Positions 25,710-35,157 of a stretch of DNA of 64,000 nt are shown piece after piece. How positions within the stretch are numbered: position 1 is the first letter of the stretch; each line of letters begins with the position of its first letter. The notes below the pieces were generated by a model, which was given only the letters and a program-made list of their open reading frames with translations, was not told the DNA's origin and searched no databases. A program made the position numbers and the translations under genes. Origin of the DNA: Paraburkholderia ginsengisoli NBRC 100965 (GTDB taxonomy: Bacteria > Pseudomonadota > Gammaproteobacteria > Burkholderiales > Burkholderiaceae); the NCBI RefSeq assembly GCF_000739735.1, contig NZ_BBJF01000004.1, forward strand, positions 248,001-312,000. The letters run 5' to 3'.

Positions 25710-26501
25710 TCACTCGGCGACCGCGCCCATTCCGCCCACCACCGCACTAAACCCACTATCGACGTGCACGATCTCCGCCGTCACACCTGCCGCCAGATCC
25801 GACAGCAGGAACGCCGCGGTATTGCCGACCTGTTCGATCGTCACGTTGCGTTTGAGCGGCGCGTTCTGCTCGACGAATTCGAGAATCTTGCCGAAGCCCT
25901 TGATGCCGCTCGCGGCCAGCGTCTTGATCGGTCCCGCCGAAATGCCGTTCACGCGCACGCCCTTCGCACCGAGCGACACCGCCAGATAACGCACGCTCGC
26001 TTCGAGCGAGGCCTTCGCGAGCCCCATCGTGTTGTAGTTCGGAAGCGCGCGTTCGGCGCCGAGGTAACTCAGCGTGAGCAGCGCCGCATCCGGCGTGAAC
26101 ATCGACTGCGCGGCTTTCGCGAGCGCCGGGAAGCTGTACGCGGAGATGTCGTGCGCAATGCGGAAGTTCTCACGCGTCATGCCGTCGAGGAAATCGCCGG
26201 CAATCGCTTCGCGCGGCGCAAAGCCGATCGAATGGACCAAGCCGTCGAGGCCGTCCCAGTGTTCTTTGAGCGAGGCGAAGAGGGCGTCGATCTGCGCGTC
26301 GTCGGCGACGTCGCACGGGAACACCAGGTCGCTGCCGAACTCGGTGGCGAATTCGGTGATGCGTTCCTTGAAGCGCTCGCCGACGTAGGTGAATGCCAAC
26401 TCGGCGCCTTCGCGCCGGCAGGCCTGCGCGATGCCGTAGGCGATTGAACGGTTCGACAGCAAACCGGTCAGCAGGATGCGTTTGCCAGCGAGGAAGCCCA
26501 T
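25710..26501 (-). CDS. fabI: enoyl-[acyl-carrier-protein] reductase (NADH)
   Basis: A 263-residue short-chain dehydrogenase family enoyl-ACP reductase, catalysing the last step of each fatty-acid elongation cycle. The FabI-specific cofactor loop [13 protein letters not shown] and the catalytic [13 protein letters not shown] (Tyr and Lys) are present, and the length matches the family. The start at 26501 follows CAGGAGA. It is divergent from the yej-type transport operon with a 125-base intergenic region. In many bacteria this is the target of triclosan. Confidence 0.96.
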   Translation of the reverse strand: MGFLAGKRILLTGLLSNRSIAYGIAQACRREGAELAFTYVGERFKERITEFATEFGSDLVFPCDVADDAQIDALFASLKEHWDGLDGLVHSIGFAPREAIAGDFLDGMTRENFRIAHDISAYSFPALAKAAQSMFTPDAALLTLSYLGAERALPNYNTMGLAKASLEASVRYLAVSLGAKGVRVNGISAGPIKTLAASGIKGFGKILEFVEQNAPLKRNVTIEQVGNTAAFLLSDLAAGVTAEIVHVDSGFSAVVGGMGAVAE

Positions 26502-26626
26502 GGATTCTCCTGAACGGTCGGCGCGCCGCGCACGCGAAGGTCGCGCGCTTCGGATGCGCGGACTGCGCGGATTAATTGGGTAGAATTCTCTCACACTGCA
26601 CTTGCCCACTGACCAACAAGGCCCCT

Positions 26627-28618
26627 ATGACAATTGGCTCGCGACGGGTTCAAACGCCTCATGCACTTCGCTGCCGCGTGCTTCACGAACCCTCGCGCGG
26701 ACCCGCGCACGGCCCCTGCCGTGCGGGTCTGGTCGCGGTGCCGCGGACATGGCGTTCGGCGCGCGCTGTCGCGACCGCTTGCGTGCTGGCCATGGCCGGC
26801 TGGCTCGCGGCGGCGCCGGCCCACGCGACCCATGCCATCGCGCAATACGGCGAGCCGAAATATCCGGCCGGTTTCAAGCACTTCGACTACGTCAATCCGG
26901 ATGCGCCGAAGGGCGGCACGCTGGTGCTGGCCAACCCGAGCCGTCTGACGAGCTTCGACAAATTCAATCCGTTCACGCTGCGCGGCAATACGGCGCCCGG
27001 CGTCGACCTGCTGTTCGAAAGCCTGACCGTTGGCAGCAGCGACGAGGTCGCGTCCGCCTACGGGCTGCTCGCCGACGACATCAGCGTCGCGCCGGACGGC
27101 TTGTCGGTAACGTTTCGCATCAATCCGCGCGCGCGCTTTTCGAACGGCGATCCGGTCACCGCCGACGACGTCAAGTTTTCCCTCGACACGCTGAAAAGCC
27201 CGCAGGCCGCGCCGCAATTCGCATCGATCTTCGGCGAAATAGAGCGCGCGGTGGTGGTCGATCCGCGCACGGTCCGCTTTGAGTTTCGCCAGCGCAATCG
27301 CGAGTTGCCGCTGCTCGCCGGCGGCATGCCGGTGTTCTCGCGCAAGTGGGGGATGAAGCCGGACGGCAGCCGCATTCCGTTCGACCAGCTCGCCTTCGAA
27401 AAGCCGGTTTCCAGCGGCCCGTATCTGATCGAACAGTACGACAACGGCCGCACGATCACCTATCGGCGCGACCCGAACTACTGGGGCGCGGATCTGCCGG
27501 TGCGCGCCGGCATGTTCAACTTCGATCGCATCGTCTACAAGCTGTACTCGGATGCCACGGCGCGGCTCGAAGCCTTCAAGGCCGGCGAGTACGACGTGCT
27601 GGTCGAATACATCGCGCGCAACTGGGTGCGACGCGACGTCGGCAAGAAGTTCGATAGCGGCGAGCTGATCAAGCGTGAATTCCCGCAGCACAACGGCACG
27701 GGTATGCAGGGCTTCATTCTGAACACGCGGCGTCCGCTGTTTCAGGACGTACGCGTGCGCAAGGCGCTCGATCTCGCGCTCGACTTTCAGTGGCTGGACC
27801 GGCAGTTGTTCTTCAATCAGTACCGGCGTATCGACAGCTTCTTCGCCAATACGGATTTGCAGGCGAAAGGCTTGCCCTCGCCGGGTGAACTGGCACTGCT
27901 CGAACCATGGCGGGCGCAGCTCGACCCCGCCGTGTTCGGTCCGCCGCCGAAGCAGCCGGACACCGATCCGCCGGGGTCGCTGCGCGCCAATCTGCTGCAG
28001 GCGCGCGAGTTGTTGCAGCAAGCCGGCTGGACCTATCGCGACGGCGCGTTGCGTAACGCCAGGGGCGAGCCGTTCCAGTTCGAGATTCTCGACGACTCCG
28101 GCTCGTCCGCGGCGATGGAGCCGATCGTCGCGACCTTTATCCGCAATCTGCAAAAACTGGGCATTACCGCGACGTTTCGCGTGTCGGATTTCGCGGTCTA
28201 CCAGAAGCGTCTGGACGCCTTCGATTTCGACGTGACGACGATCCGCATGCCGGACGTGCAGGTGCCGGGCTCGGAGCAGATCGAACGCTTCGGCAGCAAA
28301 GCGGCCGATACCAAGGGCTCGGACAACGCGATCGGGCTGAAGTCGCCGGTGGTCGACGCGGTTCTGAACGCGCTCGTGCATGCGCAGACGCGCGAGCAAC
28401 TGGTCGACGCGACGCATGCACTCGACCGGCTGCTGATGCATGGCTACTATGTCGTGCCGCATTGGTACAGCGGCACGCATCGGGTGGCGTTCAAGCGCGG
28501 CCTCGCGTGGCCGGAAACGTTGCCGCTGTACTATGGCGCGGAAGGCTGGATCACGTCGACGTGGTGGAACGCGCAGCAGCACGGGCAGCAGCCGCAGCCG
28601 CAGCAGCCACACTCGTAG
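26627..28618 (+). CDS. yejA: peptide/microcin C-type ABC transporter substrate-binding protein
   Basis: A 663-residue SBP family 5 protein. The N-terminus (about 60 residues) ends in a signal peptide VATACVLAMAGWLAAAPAHA. The mature domain starts THAIAQYGEPKYPAGFKHFDYVNPDAPKGG, characteristic of YejA. It would bind oligopeptides in the periplasm and pass them to the downstream permeases. The start ATG at 26627 gives a long leader; a shorter start inside it cannot be excluded. It is first in a yejABEF-type operon. Confidence 0.9.
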   Translation: MTIGSRRVQTPHALRCRVLHEPSRGPAHGPCRAGLVAVPRTWRSARAVATACVLAMAGWLAAAPAHATHAIAQYGEPKYPAGFKHFDYVNPDAPKGGTLVLANPSRLTSFDKFNPFTLRGNTAPGVDLLFESLTVGSSDEVASAYGLLADDISVAPDGLSVTFRINPRARFSNGDPVTADDVKFSLDTLKSPQAAPQFASIFGEIERAVVVDPRTVRFEFRQRNRELPLLAGGMPVFSRKWGMKPDGSRIPFDQLAFEKPVSSGPYLIEQYDNGRTITYRRDPNYWGADLPVRAGMFNFDRIVYKLYSDATARLEAFKAGEYDVLVEYIARNWVRRDVGKKFDSGELIKREFPQHNGTGMQGFILNTRRPLFQDVRVRKALDLALDFQWLDRQLFFNQYRRIDSFFANTDLQAKGLPSPGELALLEPWRAQLDPAVFGPPPKQPDTDPPGSLRANLLQARELLQQAGWTYRDGALRNARGEPFQFEILDDSGSSAAMEPIVATFIRNLQKLGITATFRVSDFAVYQKRLDAFDFDVTTIRMPDVQVPGSEQIERFGSKAADTKGSDNAIGLKSPVVDAVLNALVHAQTREQLVDATHALDRLLMHGYYVVPHWYSGTHRVAFKRGLAWPETLPLYYGAEGWITSTWWNAQQHGQQPQPQQPHS

Positions 28619-28697
28619 CCACGTCCGCATTTATAGCTACAACCGCAGCCGCGCCCACGCGCCACTCACTCACCGCCTTCGCACCGGAACGCCGCCT

Positions 28698-29735
28698 ATG
28701 TGGAGCTACATCCTCAAACGTCTGTTGCTGATGATCCCGACGCTGCTTGGCGTATTGACGCTGACCTTCGTCGTGATCCAGTTCGTGCCGGGCGGACCGG
28801 TCGAGCAGATGCAGCACGAACTGCGCAAGGGCGCGGAGAGCGGCGCGCCGTTCGGCCTGCGCTCGCATAGCGGCGTCGACGCGCAACAGCTCGCGCAACT
28901 CAAGCAGCTTTACGGCTTCGACAAGCCGCCGCTCGAACGCTACGTGCTGATGCTCAAGCGCTTCTCGACCTTCGACCTCGGGCAGAGCTATTTCCGCCAT
29001 CAGAGCGTGTGGTCGCTGATCGTGTCGAAGCTGCCGGTGTCGATCAGCATCGGCTTGTGGACCTTCTTCCTGACGTATCTGATATCGGTGCCGCTCGGTA
29101 TCGCGAAGGCGGTGCGCAACGGCTCGCGCTTCGACATCGCGACGAGCCTCGTAGTATTGATCGGCTACGCGATTCCGGGTTTCGTGCTGGGCGTGCTGTT
29201 GCTCGTGCTGTTCGGCGGCGGCACGTTCCTGCAACTGTTCCCGCTGCGCAATCTCACGTCGGACAACTGGGCGCAGCTGAGTCTTGCCGGCAAGATCGTC
29301 GACTATCTGTGGCACATCACGTTGCCTATCACGGCGTCGGTGGTGGGCAGTTTCGCGGTCGTCACGATGCTGACGAAAAACGCCTTTCTCGACGAGATCC
29401 GCAAGCAGTACGTGCTGACCGCGCGCGCGAAAGGTCTGTCGGAGAAGCGCGTGCTGTGGAAGCACGTGTTTCGCAATGCGCTGCTGCCGCTGATCGTCGG
29501 GTTTCCGGCGGCGTTCATCGGCGCGTTCTTCACCGGCAGTCTGCTGATCGAAACGTTGTTCTCGCTCGACGGGCTCGGGCTGCTGTCGTACGAGTCGGTG
29601 GTGCGGCGCGACTATCCGGTGGTGCTCGGCACGCTGTATCTGTTCACGCTGATCGGCCTCGCGACCAAGCTGATCTCCGACCTCTGCTATGTGTGGGTCG
29701 ATCCCCGCATCCAATTCGAACAACTGGAGCGCTGA
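28698..29735 (+). CDS. yejB: ABC transporter permease, YejB type
   Basis: A 345-residue DppB/OppB-type permease. The N-terminus (MWSYILKRLLLMIPTLLGVLTLTFVVIQFVPGGP) has a membrane segment and the usual PGGP signature, five further hydrophobic stretches follow, and the EAA-like loop ARAKGLSEKRVLWKHVFRNALLPL is present. It forms the channel with the next gene product. Its TGA overlaps the next start (TGATG), so translation is coupled. Confidence 0.94.
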   Translation: MWSYILKRLLLMIPTLLGVLTLTFVVIQFVPGGPVEQMQHELRKGAESGAPFGLRSHSGVDAQQLAQLKQLYGFDKPPLERYVLMLKRFSTFDLGQSYFRHQSVWSLIVSKLPVSISIGLWTFFLTYLISVPLGIAKAVRNGSRFDIATSLVVLIGYAIPGFVLGVLLLVLFGGGTFLQLFPLRNLTSDNWAQLSLAGKIVDYLWHITLPITASVVGSFAVVTMLTKNAFLDEIRKQYVLTARAKGLSEKRVLWKHVFRNALLPLIVGFPAAFIGAFFTGSLLIETLFSLDGLGLLSYESVVRRDYPVVLGTLYLFTLIGLATKLISDLCYVWVDPRIQFEQLER

Positions 29736-30841
29736 TGAATCGAGCCCGTCTTTCCGTCGACGCGGCGGCGCGCACCGAACCCGTGCGCGCATTCGTGTCG
29801 CCGACGCCCGCGCGTCGCGTATGGCAGCGTTTTCGGCAGCAGCGTTTGGGCTACTGGAGCCTGATCGTGTTCGTGGTCGCGTTCGCGGCGAGCCTCGCAG
29901 GCCCGCTGTGGTCGAACGACAAGCCGCTGGTGGTGCGCTACGACGGCCATCTGTATTTCCCAATGTTCAAGGCCTACGCGGAGACCACGTTCGGCGGCGA
30001 TTTTCCGACGCCGGCCGATTATCTCGATCCGTATATCAAGCATCGTTTCGATGCGCCGGGTAACTTCGCGCTATATCCACCAAACCGCTATTACTACGAC
30101 ACGCTGAACTACTTCTCGAAGGCGCCGAACCCGGCGCCGCCGTCGCGCGACAACTGGCTCGGCACCGACGACCGCGGCCGCGATCTGTTCGCACGGCTGC
30201 TCTACGGCTTCCGGGTCTCGGTGGAGTTCGGGCTCGTGCTCACGTTGATCGGCACGATATTCGGCATCGCCGCGGGCGCCGTGCAAGGTTATTTCGGAGG
30301 ACGTATCGATATCGTCGGGCAGCGGCTGATCGAAATCTGGAGCGCGATGCCGGAGCTTTATCTGCTAATCATTTTCTCGTCGATCTTCGAGCCGGGCTTC
30401 ATTCTGCTGATCGTGCTGCTCTCGCTGTTCGGCTGGATCGGACTGTCCGATTACGTGCGCGCGGAATTCCTGCGCAATCGCCAGCAGGACTATGTGCGCG
30501 CGGCGCGCGCGATGGGCCTGTCGAACTGGCAGATCATGTGGCGCCACGTGCTGCCCAACAGTCTCACGCCGGTGATCACGTTCCTGCCGTTCCGGATGAG
30601 CGGCGCGATTCTCGCGCTGACGAGCCTCGATTTTCTCGGCCTCGGCGTGCCGTCGCCGACCCCGAGCCTCGGCGAACTGCTCGCGCAAGGCAAGGCGAAT
30701 CTCGACGCGTGGTGGATTTCGCTGTCCACGTTCGGCGTGCTCGTCGCGATGCTGTTGCTGCTGACCTTCATGGGCGATGCGTTGCGCAACGCGCTCGACA
30801 CGCGTATCTCCGATGCGATGCGCGCCGGAGGCAATCAATGA
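29735..30841 (+). CDS. yejE: ABC transporter permease, YejE type
   Basis: A 368-residue DppC/OppC-type permease. It has a short cytoplasmic N-terminus, a first membrane helix (YWSLIVFVVAFAASLAGPLW), a long periplasmic stretch with the NWLGTDDRGRDLFARLLYGFR motif, and then five membrane helices with the EAA loop ARAMGLSNWQIMWRHVLPNSL. It pairs with YejB and uses the downstream double ATPase. Start and stop overlap both neighbours (TGATG, ATGA). Confidence 0.95.
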   Translation: MNRARLSVDAAARTEPVRAFVSPTPARRVWQRFRQQRLGYWSLIVFVVAFAASLAGPLWSNDKPLVVRYDGHLYFPMFKAYAETTFGGDFPTPADYLDPYIKHRFDAPGNFALYPPNRYYYDTLNYFSKAPNPAPPSRDNWLGTDDRGRDLFARLLYGFRVSVEFGLVLTLIGTIFGIAAGAVQGYFGGRIDIVGQRLIEIWSAMPELYLLIIFSSIFEPGFILLIVLLSLFGWIGLSDYVRAEFLRNRQQDYVRAARAMGLSNWQIMWRHVLPNSLTPVITFLPFRMSGAILALTSLDFLGLGVPSPTPSLGELLAQGKANLDAWWISLSTFGVLVAMLLLLTFMGDALRNALDTRISDAMRAGGNQ

Positions 30842-32472
30842 GCGCCGCCGCGAGGAACGATGCACAACCGGGCGCGACGCCGCCGCTGCTGGAACTCGAA
30901 CATCTGCACGTGAGCTTCGGCGATACCGTCGCGGTGAACGACGTGACGCTCGCGATCGCACGTGGCGAGCGGGTCGCGCTGGTCGGCGAATCGGGCTCGG
31001 GCAAGAGCGTGACCGCGCTGTCGATCCTGCGGCTGCTGAACGACGCGCAGGTGAGCGGCTCGATCCGCTTCGACGGCGCGGATCTGCTTGCCAAAAGCGA
31101 ACGCGAGATGCGCGGCATGCGCGGCTCGGACATCGCGATGATCTTTCAGGAGCCGATGACCGCGCTCAACCCGCTCTACACGATCGGCGACCAGATCGCG
31201 GAGACCATCGTCGTGCATGACGGCGTATCGGCGAGCGAGGCCCGCAAGCGCGCGGTCGCCCTGCTGGCGCGCACCGGTATCGCCGAGCCCGGCAAGCGCG
31301 TGAACAGCTATCCGCATCAACTATCGGGCGGTCAACGGCAGCGCGCGATGATCGCGATGGCGCTCGCATGCCGGCCGCGTTTGCTGCTCGCCGACGAACC
31401 GACCACCGCGCTCGACGTGACGATTCGCGCGCAGATCGTCGAACTGCTGCTGGAACTGCAACGCGATGAAGCGGAAAAGCGCGGCATGGCCGTGCTGCTG
31501 ATTACGCACGATCTGAATCTGGTGCGCCACTTCGCGCAGCGCATCGCGGTGATGGAGCGGGGCGTGCTGGTCGAGAGCGGCCCGGTCGAGCAGGTGTTCG
31601 AAGCGCCGCAGCATCCGTACACGCAGCGCCTGCTGGCGAGCCGGCCACAGCGCACGGTAGTGCCGGTGCTGCCGATCTCGCCGGTGCTGCTCGAGGCGCG
31701 CGAGGTCTCGGTCGATTTCAGAACGAAGTTGCCAGGTTTCGCCGGCTGGTTCCGCTCGGGACGTTTTCGCGCGGTTGCCGATGCGAACGTATCGGTGCGA
31801 CAGGGCGAGACGTTGGGGATCGTCGGCGAATCGGGGTCCGGCAAGTCGACCCTCGCGATGGCGCTGCTCGGTCTGCAGCGCACCGCGCACGGCGCGATCG
31901 AGTTTCAGGGCAGGGCGCTCGACAGCTATCGCGGCGCGGAGCAGACCGCCTTGCGGTCGAACATGCAGGTTGTCTTTCAGGACCCATTCAGTTCGCTGTC
32001 ACCGCGCCAAACGATCGAGAGGATCGTCGGCGAAGGGCTGGCGCTGCACCGGCCGCAGATGACCCCGCAAGCGCGGCGCGACAAGGTGATCGCGGTGCTT
32101 CGCGAAGTCGGCCTCGACCGCACGGTGCTGTATCGCTATCCGCACGAATTTTCCGGCGGCCAGCGTCAGCGGATTGCAATTGCGCGCGCGCTGGTGCTCG
32201 AACCGCGCGTTCTGATCCTAGACGAACCGACCAGCGCGCTCGACGTGTCCATTCAGCAGCAAGTGCTGAAACTCCTCGGCGGATTGCAACAGAAGTACAA
32301 CCTCGGCTTCGTTTTCATCAGCCACGATCTGGCCGTCATCGGGGCGATGGCGCACCGCGTCGCGGTGATGCAAAACGGTTCGATCGTCGAAAGCGGAGAG
32401 GTTGAGAAGATTTTTGCGACGCCCGCGCACCCTTACACGCGAAAGCTGTTGAAAGCGGCGCTTGACCGTTGA
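30838..32472 (+). CDS. yejF: ABC transporter ATP-binding protein with two nucleotide-binding domains, YejF type
   Basis: A 544-residue fusion of two ABC ATPase domains. Domain 1 has Walker A GESGSGKS (about residue 50), signature LSGGQRQRAMIAMAL, and ADEPTTALDV. Domain 2 has GESGSGKSTLAM (about 335), FSGGQRQRIAIARAL and LDEPTSALDV. It drives import of oligopeptides through YejB/E. It overlaps yejE by four bases (ATGA). The four-gene order yejABEF is intact. Confidence 0.96.
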   Translation: MSAAARNDAQPGATPPLLELEHLHVSFGDTVAVNDVTLAIARGERVALVGESGSGKSVTALSILRLLNDAQVSGSIRFDGADLLAKSEREMRGMRGSDIAMIFQEPMTALNPLYTIGDQIAETIVVHDGVSASEARKRAVALLARTGIAEPGKRVNSYPHQLSGGQRQRAMIAMALACRPRLLLADEPTTALDVTIRAQIVELLLELQRDEAEKRGMAVLLITHDLNLVRHFAQRIAVMERGVLVESGPVEQVFEAPQHPYTQRLLASRPQRTVVPVLPISPVLLEAREVSVDFRTKLPGFAGWFRSGRFRAVADANVSVRQGETLGIVGESGSGKSTLAMALLGLQRTAHGAIEFQGRALDSYRGAEQTALRSNMQVVFQDPFSSLSPRQTIERIVGEGLALHRPQMTPQARRDKVIAVLREVGLDRTVLYRYPHEFSGGQRQRIAIARALVLEPRVLILDEPTSALDVSIQQQVLKLLGGLQQKYNLGFVFISHDLAVIGAMAHRVAVMQNGSIVESGEVEKIFATPAHPYTRKLLKAALDR

Positions 32473-32527
32473 TTTTTCACCCTTTCACCAATTGAGTGCG
32501 TATCCCGATTGAATTTTTCTATTTGTT

Positions 32528-32556
32528 TTGACACGTGAATACTTACTGGCTAGTAT
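32528..32556 (+). promoter_or_regulatory. sigma-70 promoter for the NlpC/P60 gene
   Basis: TTGACA (32528-32533) and TAGTAT (32551-32556) are separated by 17 bases, about 55 bases upstream of the start at 32610. It is a near-consensus match in otherwise gene-free DNA. Confidence 0.6.
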
Positions 32557-32609
32557 CGACCAAACTTTTTTCCGTAGACCACTGATTTTTTGGCAAAAAC
32601 TACCGACCA

Positions 32610-33275
32610 ATGCGGCACAGAAACTTAACCCAGGCTTGCACGCGCGTCGTCGCCGGGATGTTCATTGGCGTCTTGATGGCAGCAGCTCCCGGCGCGTTCG
32701 CCGACGAAGTAAGCAGTTTCAATCAGAATGCCTCATATTCGACCTCCACCGGGTCGAATCCTTTGTCCTTCTCCACCTCCCAGGCGACTGCTCCGGAAAG
32801 CGAGAGCGGCGCTAAATCGTTCCTTTCCGGCATGGCCGGCAAAGCGGGCGACGTGGTGGTCGGCGCGCTGAACATGATCGGCGTGCGCTACCGTTGGGGC
32901 GGCAATACGCCTGATTCGGGACTCGATTGCAGCGGCTTCGTGCGCTACGTGTTCCAGGACACGCTGGGTATGGCGCTCCCACGCCGCGCCGAGGAAATGA
33001 GCCGTGTTGGCGAGAAGGTGCGCGTGAGCGACCTGAAGCCGGGCGATCTAGTGTTCTTCAATACGATGCGCCGCACGTTCTCGCACGTTGGCATCTATAT
33101 CGGCGACAATAAGTTCGTGCATTCGCCGTCCACGGGCAGCACGATCCGCGTTGACGACATGGATAGCGGCTACTGGGAAAAGCGTTTCACGGGTGCACGC
33201 CGGATTGAGGCGTCGTATCAGGAAGGCGAGGATTTGCGCAAGCGCGTGAACGCGACAATCGGCGGGAATAACTGA
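32610..33275 (+). CDS. C40 family NlpC/P60 peptidoglycan peptidase
   Basis: A 221-residue protein with a signal peptide (residues 1-31, ending GAFADE), a Ser/Thr-rich linker, and an NlpC/P60 domain (about 80-205). The catalytic triad is visible: Cys in GLDCSGFVRYVF, His in TFSHVGIYIG, and a third polar residue after FVHSPST. These enzymes cut gamma-D-Glu-mDAP peptide bonds in peptidoglycan, in the periplasm. It is a single-gene unit with its own promoter and terminator. Confidence 0.93.
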   Translation: MRHRNLTQACTRVVAGMFIGVLMAAAPGAFADEVSSFNQNASYSTSTGSNPLSFSTSQATAPESESGAKSFLSGMAGKAGDVVVGALNMIGVRYRWGGNTPDSGLDCSGFVRYVFQDTLGMALPRRAEEMSRVGEKVRVSDLKPGDLVFFNTMRRTFSHVGIYIGDNKFVHSPSTGSTIRVDDMDSGYWEKRFTGARRIEASYQEGEDLRKRVNATIGGNN

Positions 33276-33311
33276 TTCCAGTGCGGTTGGCGGTTCGCTG
33301 AGGCGATAAAA

Positions 33312-33341
33312 AAGCCTGCTTTGTGAGAAGCAGGCTTTTTG
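33312..33341 (+). terminator. rho-independent terminator of the NlpC/P60 gene
   Basis: A perfect 10-bp stem AAGCCTGCTT/AAGCAGGCTT (arms 33312-33321 and 33328-33337) with a six-base loop, followed by a T run. Confidence 0.9.
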
Positions 33342-33535
33342 CATTTGGGGCGCGGGTTTCGGAGACGGTGCGCGGCCGGGGATGGTTTTGAGCAAGGGGA
33401 GCTAGTGACTTTGCGCCGGGCTGCTTTGTGCCGGTTCGCTTGCGCTTTACCGCCTATCGCTTCGTTCGTTCCTTGCCGCTGTCTACCCCGCCGGCCAGTT
33501 GCCAGCGGGCGCTATCCCGGCGCTCGCCAATCGGC

Positions 33536-34483
33536 TTACGCCGTCGCGCGGCTCGCGGCCAGCTTGCGCTGCAACTCCGGCATCATCTTCGCCACCGCTT
33601 CCTCGCCCGCCAGAATCGCCGCGTTGCGCTGCGAGAAATCGCTGCCGCTCATCGCGGCCAGATTCGGCCGGATCACGACGTCGGCATACTTGTCGAGTTC
33701 ATAGGCCTTGATCGTCTGGCCCATGATCGTGAAGGTCTGCATCAGCACGTCGAACGAGCTGGCGGTTAGGCCGCTTTCCGGGCGCTGCGAAATATCCACG
33801 GCGATCACGAAATCCGCGCCCATCTTGCGCGCGAACGAGGCAGGCACTGGGCTCACCAGGCCGCCGTCGACGTATTCGCGGCCGCCGATCTTCACCGGCT
33901 CGAAAATTGACGGCACGCTGCACGACGCGCGCACCGCGACGCCGGTGTTGCCGCGCTGGAACAGGATCGGCTGGCCGCTTTTCAGATCGGTGGCGACCAC
34001 GCCGAGCGGCTTGGCCATCTTCTCGATCGGACGGTTGTTCAAAGTCGTGTTCAGGTAGTTCTGCAGTGCGATGCCTTGCAGAAAGCCGCGCGTGCGAAAC
34101 GGCATCGCCCAGTCGCTGATGGACGCTTCGTCCATCGTCAGCGCAAGTTTGTTCAGCGCAAAGCCGTTCATGCCCGACGCGTACAACGCGCCCACCACCG
34201 ACCCGGCGCTGGTGCCGGCCACCAGATCGATGTGAATACTGCGCGCCTCCAGCGCCTTGATCACGCCGATATGCGCGAAGCCGCGCGCTGCGCCGCCGCC
34301 CAGCGCCAGCGCGACGCGCACCGGACGCTGCGTCTTGTCGAGCGGCGGCGGATTGACGGTGGGCGTGGCGGCGACCGGCGAGCTGTCGGTTTTGCCGCCG
34401 GTCGTGGTGCAAGCGGCGAGGACCGCGGAAGCGGCTGCCAACGAAAAGTTGCGGCGGGCGAGACGGGGCGACGAGGGTTTCAA
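33536..34483 (-). CDS. patatin-like phospholipase lipoprotein
   Basis: A 315-residue protein beginning with TTG after GGAGAACTCG. The N-terminus (KPSSPRLARRNFSLAAAS) ends in the lipobox LAAC, so it is probably a lipoprotein. The patatin domain (about 55-260) has the oxyanion glycine-rich loop ALGGGAARGFAHIG, nucleophile motif GTSAG and DGG (YVDGGL) for the Ser-Asp dyad. It resembles RssA-type patatins. It likely hydrolyses membrane lipids in the envelope. A longer reading from a TTG at 34555 would destroy the signal sequence. Confidence 0.88.
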   Translation of the reverse strand: MKPSSPRLARRNFSLAAASAVLAACTTTGGKTDSSPVAATPTVNPPPLDKTQRPVRVALALGGGAARGFAHIGVIKALEARSIHIDLVAGTSAGSVVGALYASGMNGFALNKLALTMDEASISDWAMPFRTRGFLQGIALQNYLNTTLNNRPIEKMAKPLGVVATDLKSGQPILFQRGNTGVAVRASCSVPSIFEPVKIGGREYVDGGLVSPVPASFARKMGADFVIAVDISQRPESGLTASSFDVLMQTFTIMGQTIKAYELDKYADVVIRPNLAAMSGSDFSQRNAAILAGEEAVAKMMPELQRKLAASRATA

Positions 34484-35157
34484 ACGAGTTCTCCAGCAAC
34501 GGCGCTTGGCGACGCAATCGGCGTCGCGGCGGGCCGCGGTCAGGCTGATAATCAAACGGACAGGATCGCCGGCGGCGATTCCACGCGCCGTGGATCGATC
34601 GGCAACCGCAGCGCGCGCACATCATAAATCAAAGCCCCACGCGCGCGGCGGCCTGGTAATGAAACGTTGCAGAGGAAGCGTTCGGGTTGTGTGCGGCGCG
34701 GTTCCGGTGAAGCGTCAAGGCGGCTCGGGCATGGGAGCGCATGCCGCCGCAAGAGCGTCGCGGAAGCGCTTCGGCTCTGCGAAACACGCGGCTCGCGTCG
34801 CGCGGAGGCGGCTTATGTGCCTCGGCCGCGGGTTGAAAACAGCGTGCCGCGACGGAAGCTGACGCGCCGCGAGTCTCTGCTGCACGACGCCTCCCCGAAG
34901 TTTGCGAAGCGCACGCGAATTGATACTGTCGCGCAAGTCCCGACACCAGTCGCACACTCCAACCACCCCCGCACATACCGCCATCGTCCATTCGGGCGAG
35001 GCCAGGCAACGCGCGCGCGGAAGGTATAATTCGCCTCTCGCATTTATTTCCCTCGTGTCCATGCACGGCGCCGTCTGCCGCATGGGCGCGGTCCGCTGCC
35101 GCGCCATAAGGGCGATGTCCGCCCGGGCGCCGGCGCCAGTCTTCCGAGTAACCGCTA
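34484..35157. other. gap upstream of gltX
   Basis: About 670 bases of GC-rich sequence. Long open frames exist on both strands (one of 197 codons on the minus strand), but none shows a recognisable domain or a convincing start, and their codon content looks like random GC-rich DNA. The gltX promoter is expected near 35000-35100 (GGTATAATTC at 35025 is a good -10-like box). No other feature is seen. Confidence 0.5.

Noticed and set aside
26591..28630. A 679-codon frame antisense to the yejA-type gene
   Set aside because: Very long, but purely a shadow of strong GC3 codon bias; the plus-strand protein has clear family motifs.
28551..29963. A 470-codon frame antisense to the yejB-type gene
   Set aside because: Same reason: Arg/Gln/His-rich shadow with no domain, opposite a well-conserved permease.
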